The position numbers were made by a program, and so were the translations under genes. DNA of 64,000 nt, taken from Streptomyces sp. HPF1205 (GTDB taxonomy: Bacteria > Actinomycetota > Actinomycetes > Streptomycetales > Streptomycetaceae). Where the stretch lies: contig NZ_JAINVH010000019.1 in the NCBI RefSeq assembly GCF_020400825.1, positions 81,292-145,291 on the forward strand, in the 5' to 3' direction. Below the pieces are notes generated by a model, which searched no databases, was not told the DNA's origin, and saw only the letters and a program-made list of their open reading frames with translations. This document shows, in pieces, positions 58,945-64,000 of the stretch. The stretch's first letter is position 1. Each line of letters opens with the position of its first letter.

Positions 58945-60505
58945 CGTGAGCCTTTTCAGTGGATTCGGCGCCGTCGGCGCCGTCGGCGAGACTCATCAGC
59001 CGGTCGCGGGTGACCTCGCCGGGGCGCAGGTCGGCCACCAGCCGGCCGCGGACCAGGACGAGGAGCCGGTCGGGGATGTGCAGCGCCTCTTCTGCCTCGG
59101 AAGTGGTGAACACGACGGCCAGGCCGCGTTCGGCCTGCCGTGCCATCAGTGCGAAGACGTCCGCCTTCGCGCCGACGTCGACGCCGCGCGACGGCTCGTC
59201 GAGCAGCAGGACCCGGGGGCCGGTCATCAGCATCTTCCCGATGACGACCTTCTGCTGGTTGCCTCCGCTGAGCGAGCCGATGGGGGCGTCGGGTCCGGAG
59301 GTCTTGACGGTCACGTCGCCGATCATGGAGGTGACGGCGGAACGCTCGTCCGCGCGGGCGACGACCAGCCGCCTGACGAACCGGGACAGCGCCGCCAGGG
59401 ACAGGTTCTGACCCACGGACATGGTCTGCACCAGGCCGTCGCGCTGCCGGTCCTCGGGGACGAGCGCCAGGCCCGCCCGTATCCGCCGTCGTACGTTGCC
59501 CGTCACCGGGCTGCCGTGGAGGTACACCTTGCCCGCGGCGGCGGGGAGCCGCCCGGCCAGGCACTCCAGGAGTTCGGTGCGGCCACTGCCCATCAGCCCG
59601 TAGATACCGACGGTCTCGCCCGCGCGGACGCTGAGGGAGACCGTGTCGACGGCGAGGCGTTCGGGGTTCGAGGGGTCGGCCACCGACAGTTCGACGGTCT
59701 CCAGTGCCACCGCCCCGGTTTCGGTCTCCCGGGTGGGGAACAGCCCGTCCTGCTCGCGGCCGACCATCGTACGGACCACCCAGGCCAGGTCGACGTCGTC
59801 GGCCCGGGCGGCGGCCACCATGGAGCCGTCACGCAGCACGGCCACGTCGTCGGCGATGTCGAGGGCTTCTTCCAGGTGGTGGGAGATGTAGACGACGGCG
59901 ACCCCTTCCGCCGTCAGTTCCCGGATGACCTTGAAGAGGATCTCGACCTCCGGGGCGCTGAGCGCCGAGGTCGGCTCGTCCATGATCAGGACCCGGGCGT
60001 TCTGCAGCAGCGCGCGGGCGATCTCCACGAGCTGCTGCTGTCCCAGGCGCAGCTCGCCGACGGGGGTGGACACCTCGATCGACCCGTCCAGGCGCCGCAG
60101 CACCTTCCGGGCGAGCTCGCGCTGCGCCGCGCGGTCCACGACGACGCCGCGCCGGGTGCGTTCCCGGCCCAGGAAGAGGTTGTCCTGGATGCTCAGGTTC
60201 GCGCACAGGCTCAGTTCCTGGTGGATGATCGAGATGCCGCGGTCGGCGGCGTCCCGGGCGCTGCCGAAGCGGACCACCTCGCCGTCGAGTTCGATCAGTC
60301 CGGTCGTCGGCGACTCGACGGCGCTGAGGATCTTCATCAGTGTCGACTTGCCGGCGCCGTTCTCGCCGAACAGCACGGTGACGCGGCCGGGGGCGATGTC
60401 CAGGGACACGCCCTTGAGCGCGTGTGTGCCGCCGTAGACCTTGGTGACCTCGACCGCCCGCAGTACCGGCGCGGCGGGCGCTTCCCCGACAGCGGCCGTC
60501 GTCAT
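58937..60505 (-). CDS. Ribose-type ABC transporter ATPase (two ATPase domains)
   Basis: A 522-residue RbsA-type ATPase with two domains. Domain 1 has Walker A GENGAGKST, signature LRLGQQQLVEIARAL and Walker B VLIMDEPTSAL. Domain 2 has a degenerate Walker A, GLMGSGRTEL, and signature LSGGNQQKVVIGKML, as is usual for sugar importers of this class. The ATG at 60505 overlaps the DUF2291 stop as ATGA. Confidence 0.88.
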   Translation of the reverse strand: MTTAAVGEAPAAPVLRAVEVTKVYGGTHALKGVSLDIAPGRVTVLFGENGAGKSTLMKILSAVESPTTGLIELDGEVVRFGSARDAADRGISIIHQELSLCANLSIQDNLFLGRERTRRGVVVDRAAQRELARKVLRRLDGSIEVSTPVGELRLGQQQLVEIARALLQNARVLIMDEPTSALSAPEVEILFKVIRELTAEGVAVVYISHHLEEALDIADDVAVLRDGSMVAAARADDVDLAWVVRTMVGREQDGLFPTRETETGAVALETVELSVADPSNPERLAVDTVSLSVRAGETVGIYGLMGSGRTELLECLAGRLPAAAGKVYLHGSPVTGNVRRRIRAGLALVPEDRQRDGLVQTMSVGQNLSLAALSRFVRRLVVARADERSAVTSMIGDVTVKTSGPDAPIGSLSGGNQQKVVIGKMLMTGPRVLLLDEPSRGVDVGAKADVFALMARQAERGLAVVFTTSEAEEALHIPDRLLVLVRGRLVADLRPGEVTRDRLMSLADGADGAESTEKAHDD

Positions 60506-61173
60506 GACGCCGCCTGTATCGACACCGGGGTCACCGTCAGGACGTCGCCGGTCAGCGGAGTCATGGCCCCCACGACGGTGATCTTCTTGCCCTTGAGGGC
60601 GGCGGCGTCGAGGTGGGCCAGCACCGCGGACTTCATCTGGTTGTTCAGCGCGGTGCCCGCGTCGGCGTAGTCGACCTGGTTGGTGAACTGGCCGAACTTG
60701 ATGAAGCCCGCCGCGTCCCGCAGGGAGGTGCCGTTGACGGCCGGGCCGACCTGGACACTGACCCGCGCCTTGTCGATGCCGGGCACGGTGACGGCGAGCA
60801 GTCCGCTGGTCACCACGCCGGCGGTTCCCGTCAGCTTGACGGCGTAGCTGTACGGGCTGGTGCCCTCGCGTGTGCCGTACCGGGCGCCGGCCGCGTTGCT
60901 GTCGGCGGCTATCGCGCGCTGCAGCGTGACGATGTCGACCGCGCGCTTGTCGATGGCCGGCACGACCTTCGACCGATAGGTGGCCGCCCCGTACTTCGCG
61001 GCGTCGAAGGCCGCCGGACCGTCGGTGGTGGTGGAGCCTGCCGAGCGGTATGTGGTCGTGGCCGCGATCGCGATGACCAGCAGCGCGAGCGCGACGAGGC
61101 TGACGCGGCCGAGCGTGAACCATCGGCCACGTCCCGCGTCCCAGCCGTCATGCGATTCCTGGACAGTTGTCAC
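60502..61173 (-). CDS. DUF2291 family membrane-anchored protein
   Basis: A 223-residue protein with one N-terminal membrane helix (LALLVIAIAAT, about 28-45) and an extracellular part of unknown function. DUF2291 proteins occur in operons for RbsABC-type importers of erythritol and similar polyols or sugars in Rhizobiales, often with a SorC regulator; the same arrangement is seen here. Its function is unknown, perhaps in helping the transporter. The GTG start at 61173 has AAGAGGG upstream. It lies 78 bases after the isomerase gene. Confidence 0.72.
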   Translation of the reverse strand: MTTVQESHDGWDAGRGRWFTLGRVSLVALALLVIAIAATTTYRSAGSTTTDGPAAFDAAKYGAATYRSKVVPAIDKRAVDIVTLQRAIAADSNAAGARYGTREGTSPYSYAVKLTGTAGVVTSGLLAVTVPGIDKARVSVQVGPAVNGTSLRDAAGFIKFGQFTNQVDYADAGTALNNQMKSAVLAHLDAAALKGKKITVVGAMTPLTGDVLTVTPVSIQAAS

Positions 61174-61251
61174 GACAACCCTCTTGTAGGTGCGTACGCC
61201 GGCGCATGGGTGCGGCCGGTAGTGATTCCCCGTTGTGTGCGAACCGCTCGC

Positions 61252-62283
61252 TCAGTCGGTTTCGCTCTCCGCGAGTGCCCGGTACAGGGCCCTCTTGGCG
61301 ATGCGCTGAGCCGCGAGGGCGTCCTGGCGGCCCTGCGCGGAAGCGAGTTCCTCGCGGTCCAGGTAGGCCAGTGCGCGGTGGAAGGCCCGCATGGTGCGGA
61401 TGCCGGTCCGGGCGGCCTCCACGGGGTCCTCACGGAACGGGAACTGGTCGAGCTGCCAGACACCCGTCCAGTCCGCGTCGTGCAGCGCGAAGAAGAACTC
61501 GAAGGTCTCCATCAGGTGGACCGATCCGACGACCATGTCGTCGTCCCACCCGCGGAAGTTGTCGTTCACGTCGATCGCGAAGAGCTTGTTCCGGTTGATG
61601 GCCATGCGGGCGGCCTCGGCGGGTGTCTCCCCGCCGTACAGGGAGTGCCCGAAGTCGAGCAGGACCCCGACGTTCTCCACGCCCATGTCCTCGATCGCCA
61701 GCAGGGTGCGGGCGACGGAGGAGAAGACCATCCGGTTGCGCGGCTCGCGGGGCTTGTACTCGATCGCGAACCTCATGTCCGGGAACCGCTGGGCGAGCTC
61801 CCGTACGGCGCCGACCGACTTCTCCCACAGGTCGGTGTAGTCGGCCTGGAACGGGTAGTCGTAGCCGTCCTGGCCGGGCCACAGCTTGACGTAGTCGACG
61901 CCCAGCTCACGGCCGACCTCGGCGCTCGCGGCCACCAGGTCGATGGCCTCCCGCCGGACGGCGGGGTCGGGGTTGGTGAAGCCGCCCTTGGCGAACCTGC
62001 CCGTGTAGAACTCCGGCGTCACCGCGATGGGGCGCAGCCCCTCCTCGGCCAGGGCGTCCCTCACCTCGGCGGTGCTGATGCCGCCCGGCGGGAAGGGCCA
62101 GTTCAGGTCGACGACCGACAGGTCCTGGACCTTGCCGGCCAGCTTGATCGCGTCGAGCACCGTCCGGGGTTCGCCGTACCCGTCCGTGGCGTACCGGTCC
62201 ACGTACGTGGCGAAGTGCCAGATGCCGGCGCCGTAGGTCGGCTCGACCGTGCTTTGCATTTCTATGCGGCCTTGATCAGACAT
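61252..62283 (-). CDS. apsI: Xylose-isomerase-like TIM-barrel sugar isomerase, D-apiose isomerase candidate
   Basis: A 343-residue AP-endonuclease-2/xylose-isomerase TIM-barrel enzyme. Probable metal ligands are the glutamate in FAIEYKPREP, the aspartate and histidine in LLDFGHSLYGGE, and the aspartates in AIDVNDNFRGWDDD; GVWQLDQFPFRED follows near the C-terminal side of the barrel. Such enzymes isomerise or epimerise free sugars. In D-apiose catabolism ApsI converts D-apiose to D-apulose, which the FGGY kinase then phosphorylates. It leads the importer operon. The ATG at 62283 is 7 bases from a consensus -10, so the message is probably leaderless. Confidence 0.75.
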   Translation of the reverse strand: MSDQGRIEMQSTVEPTYGAGIWHFATYVDRYATDGYGEPRTVLDAIKLAGKVQDLSVVDLNWPFPPGGISTAEVRDALAEEGLRPIAVTPEFYTGRFAKGGFTNPDPAVRREAIDLVAASAEVGRELGVDYVKLWPGQDGYDYPFQADYTDLWEKSVGAVRELAQRFPDMRFAIEYKPREPRNRMVFSSVARTLLAIEDMGVENVGVLLDFGHSLYGGETPAEAARMAINRNKLFAIDVNDNFRGWDDDMVVGSVHLMETFEFFFALHDADWTGVWQLDQFPFREDPVEAARTGIRTMRAFHRALAYLDREELASAQGRQDALAAQRIAKRALYRALAESETD

Positions 62284-62289
62284 GCGGCG

Positions 62290-62318
62290 ATGTTAAGTGG
62301 GGGTGACTGGGGTGTCAA
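62290..62318 (-). promoter_or_regulatory. Strong promoter of the isomerase-importer operon
   Basis: On the minus strand TTGACA (62313-62318), 17 bases, TAACAT (62290-62295). Only six bases separate the -10 from the ATG at 62283, so transcription should begin at or within the first codon. Confidence 0.65.
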
Positions 62319-62641
62319 TCACTTCGGCACGGTCACCCGAGGGGCGGTTTCGCCGAACCGCAGGACCGGACCTGGAAACGGTTGACAGCGGCGCCGCTTG
62401 GTCGCGACCGAAGGCCAGGGAAGTGTGCGCCTTGCCGAAATCGTTACGAGCAGCGCGGCCGTCCGTAGCGCACGACGGGCGTTCAGGATCGTGTCGTCAA
62501 CGACACGGGAACTACAATCAGTAATCAATACTGGACAAATCACCCAGAGATAGTCAAGGTCCATGCCTGACCGAGCGGCCGAAGCCTGTAACGGGTAGGG
62601 CCTCGCGAGTTTCGGGCCCGACCGCGGCAGCCACGCGCGTC
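62319..62641. other. Intergenic stretch with two small inverted repeats
   Basis: No gene. GTGTCGT-CA-ACGACAC (62491-62506) is a perfect hairpin, and CAGTA-ATCAA-TACTG (62519-62533) is a perfect 5-5-5 repeat in an A/T-rich patch. Either could be a regulator site for the importer operon, though they lie 200-250 bases upstream of its promoter. Neither matches the TGAATA operator. Confidence 0.45.
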
Positions 62642-62670
62642 GACGGTCGCCGACGACGTCGGCGACCGTC
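62642..62670 (-). terminator. Terminator after DUF1593 gene 5
   Basis: GACGGTCGCCGAC (62642-62654) pairs perfectly with GTCGGCGACCGTC (62658-62670) around a 3-base loop, 19 bases past the stop codon. Confidence 0.8.
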
Positions 62671-62688
62671 TCGGTCCGCTGTACGCGG

Positions 62689-64000
62689 TCAGCCGACCTT
62701 GATGAGGACGCGGCGGTAGGTGGCGAGCGCGGGGCTGCCGTTGTCGACCGCGCGCAGGACGATGTCGATGGTCTGGCCCCCGGCGTTGGACGGGATCTGT
62801 ACGCTCACCGAGCGGCTGCCCGCGTTGGTGAGGTTGACGGTGCCGGAGTAGCCGGATCCGGTGTCGTGGGTCCAGCCGTAGGCGACGTTGTTGCCGTCGG
62901 GGTCGGTGGTGCCGTCGGCACTGAGGGTGAGGGTGCTGCCGGCGGTGGCGTTGACGGTGAGCGGGGCGTAGCCGGAGTCACCGTTGACGACCACATTGGG
63001 GTTGCGGTTGCCGGAGCCGTTGGTGGCCCAGTCGATGCGGGAGATGAAGTTGTTCGTCTGGTCCTGCAGGGTGTTGTCGACGGCGGCGCGGCTCTGGTTG
63101 GCGGCGTCTCCGGAGTTGTCGACGTAGGCCTTGGTCTGCCCGTCCGGGCCGGTGCCGTAGACGAACCGGCCGCCGAAGCCGTACTGGCTGGGGTCCTGCG
63201 GGTCGTTCAGGCCGGGCCACAGCTGCAGCCAGCTGGGAGAGTCGCCCTCGACGATGTACTTCCACGTCGGGTACATCCCGCCCAGTGCGCCGCGGCCCTG
63301 GATGTGGGAGGTGTACTGCGACCAGTAGCTGCTCTTGATCTTGGAGCCGTACTCGCCCCAGGCGGTCTCGGACCAGATGTAGAACAGGTTCGGGAAGGTC
63401 TTGCGCATCCAGAACTGGGAGCTGTTGGAGTAGCCCTCACCGGTGTATCCGCGGTCCTGGTCGGTGATGGCGTACACGCGGATCTTTGAAATGAAGGTGT
63501 TCAGGTCGGCGGCCGAGCGGGTGTTCTGCACGTGCCACAGCGCCTGGGCCAGGGTGTTGCCGCTGCCCCAGAACGTCATCCACACCGGACGGGTGTCGGC
63601 CTGGTCGACCACGCTGATGACCTGGTTGCTGCCCGCGGAGTCCTTGCCGGCGCCGACCGCTCCCATGCCGCGGACGTCCAGGCCCTCCTTGACCAGGCTG
63701 CGCAGGTGGTCCGGGCTGGGCCAGTACCCGATCCGCTGATGCGTCTCGTCGGCCAGGAACCCGGTCTGCCCACTGCGCTTCATCAGGTTCGGCAGGTCCT
63801 TGGCATACGCGTTGATCACATCGTTGATGTGGTAGGTCTGCAGCGGGCTGCTGCCGTCCAGACTCCAGCCGGTCGTCGAGATGATCCCGTCGATCTCGTA
63901 CATGTCGGCGCTGGCCAGGATGTGGATCAGCGACTCCATGTCGTCCGGTTCCCAGTTCGCCGACGTGATGTCCGTCATGATCACGATCCGCGGCTTCAGC
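62689..64000 (-). CDS. DUF1593 (nucleoside-hydrolase-like, Sde182 family) protein 5, truncated by window end
   Basis: The C-terminal 437 or so residues of another family member; the frame is open to the window edge and the N-terminus (start and signal peptide) lies outside. The visible part begins RIVIMTDITSANWEPDDMESL, again with the aspartate cluster, and continues through FWGSGNTLAQALWHVQNTRSAADL to a C-terminal Ig-like domain with DPDGNNVAYGWTHDTG. It is closest to protein 4. Its promoter is not visible, so whether it shares the TGAATA operator cannot be judged here. Confidence 0.8.
   Translation of the reverse strand, partial: LKPRIVIMTDITSANWEPDDMESLIHILASADMYEIDGIISTTGWSLDGSSPLQTYHINDVINAYAKDLPNLMKRSGQTGFLADETHQRIGYWPSPDHLRSLVKEGLDVRGMGAVGAGKDSAGSNQVISVVDQADTRPVWMTFWGSGNTLAQALWHVQNTRSAADLNTFISKIRVYAITDQDRGYTGEGYSNSSQFWMRKTFPNLFYIWSETAWGEYGSKIKSSYWSQYTSHIQGRGALGGMYPTWKYIVEGDSPSWLQLWPGLNDPQDPSQYGFGGRFVYGTGPDGQTKAYVDNSGDAANQSRAAVDNTLQDQTNNFISRIDWATNGSGNRNPNVVVNGDSGYAPLTVNATAGSTLTLSADGTTDPDGNNVAYGWTHDTGSGYSGTVNLTNAGSRSVSVQIPSNAGGQTIDIVLRAVDNGSPALATYRRVLIKVG

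Noticed and set aside
58625..60670. Long plus-strand frame opposite the sugar permease and ATPase
   Set aside because: The minus-strand genes have Walker motifs and membrane helices; the plus-strand frame has none and no ribosome binding site.

Overview
The window is high-GC DNA with almost pure G/C third codon positions, densely packed genes, GTG and TTG starts, many 4-bp ATGA/GTGA gene overlaps and secreted enzymes carrying family 2 cellulose-binding modules. It suits Streptomyces or a close relative in the Streptomycetaceae. No rRNA, tRNA, CRISPR array or intact insertion sequence was seen. The left edge may hold the first codons of another gene, and the gene at the right edge runs off the window.

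The layout falls into five blocks. (1) 0.5-8.2 kb: a secreted GH95-like glycosidase with a CBM2, then a WrbA-type quinone reductase, an SDR oxidoreductase, a small membrane protein and a methyltransferase. (2) 8.3-18.0 kb: a double-length IclR regulator facing pcaI-J-F-H-G-B-L and pobA, which take 4-hydroxybenzoate and protocatechuate to succinyl-CoA and acetyl-CoA. (3) 18.1-23.4 kb: two divergent secreted nucleoside-hydrolase-like (DUF1593/Sde182) proteins and a secreted PL9-type pectate lyase with a CBM2. (4) 23.5-30.9 kb: vanillate O-demethylase genes (vanA, a 60-residue protein, vanB), an IclR and a MarR regulator, facing an operon that matches the Rhodococcus hydroxycinnamate set (couN, couO, couL, couM). 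Blocks 2 and 4 together funnel p-coumarate and ferulate through 4-hydroxybenzoate and vanillate to protocatechuate and central metabolism.

(5) 31-64 kb holds two further systems. At 31.0-45.9 kb two PaaX regulators flank a tightly coupled operon. It carries an oligopeptide/opine-type ABC importer (including a fused permease-ATPase), two hydrolases, a CapA-like metallophosphatase, a class III CoA-transferase and two 2-hydroxyacyl-CoA dehydratase-family proteins that lack some expected iron-sulfur cysteines; no activator gene is present. I do not recognise this pathway. At 46.1-64.0 kb three more DUF1593 proteins border a set that matches the D-apiose transketolase pathway: an apiosidase-like hydrolase, a split transketolase, an FGGY kinase, a TIM-barrel sugar isomerase, a ribose-type ABC importer with a DUF2291 protein, and two SorC-family regulators.

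The most interesting signal is regulatory. A palindrome close to TGAATAnnTATTCA lies in the divergent DUF1593 promoter at 19.6 kb (two copies, inside a ~107-bp inverted repeat) and twice at 49.35-49.46 kb between a DUF1593 gene and the transketolase genes. At 49.3 kb the operator is embedded in a 70-bp module with the same spacing as at 19.6 kb. This ties the distant DUF1593 genes to the sugar locus and suggests that the DUF1593 proteins act outside the cell on an apiose-containing (pectic, rhamnogalacturonan-II-like or apioside) substrate whose sugar is then imported and catabolised. That substrate link is inference; the gene content and operators are visible.
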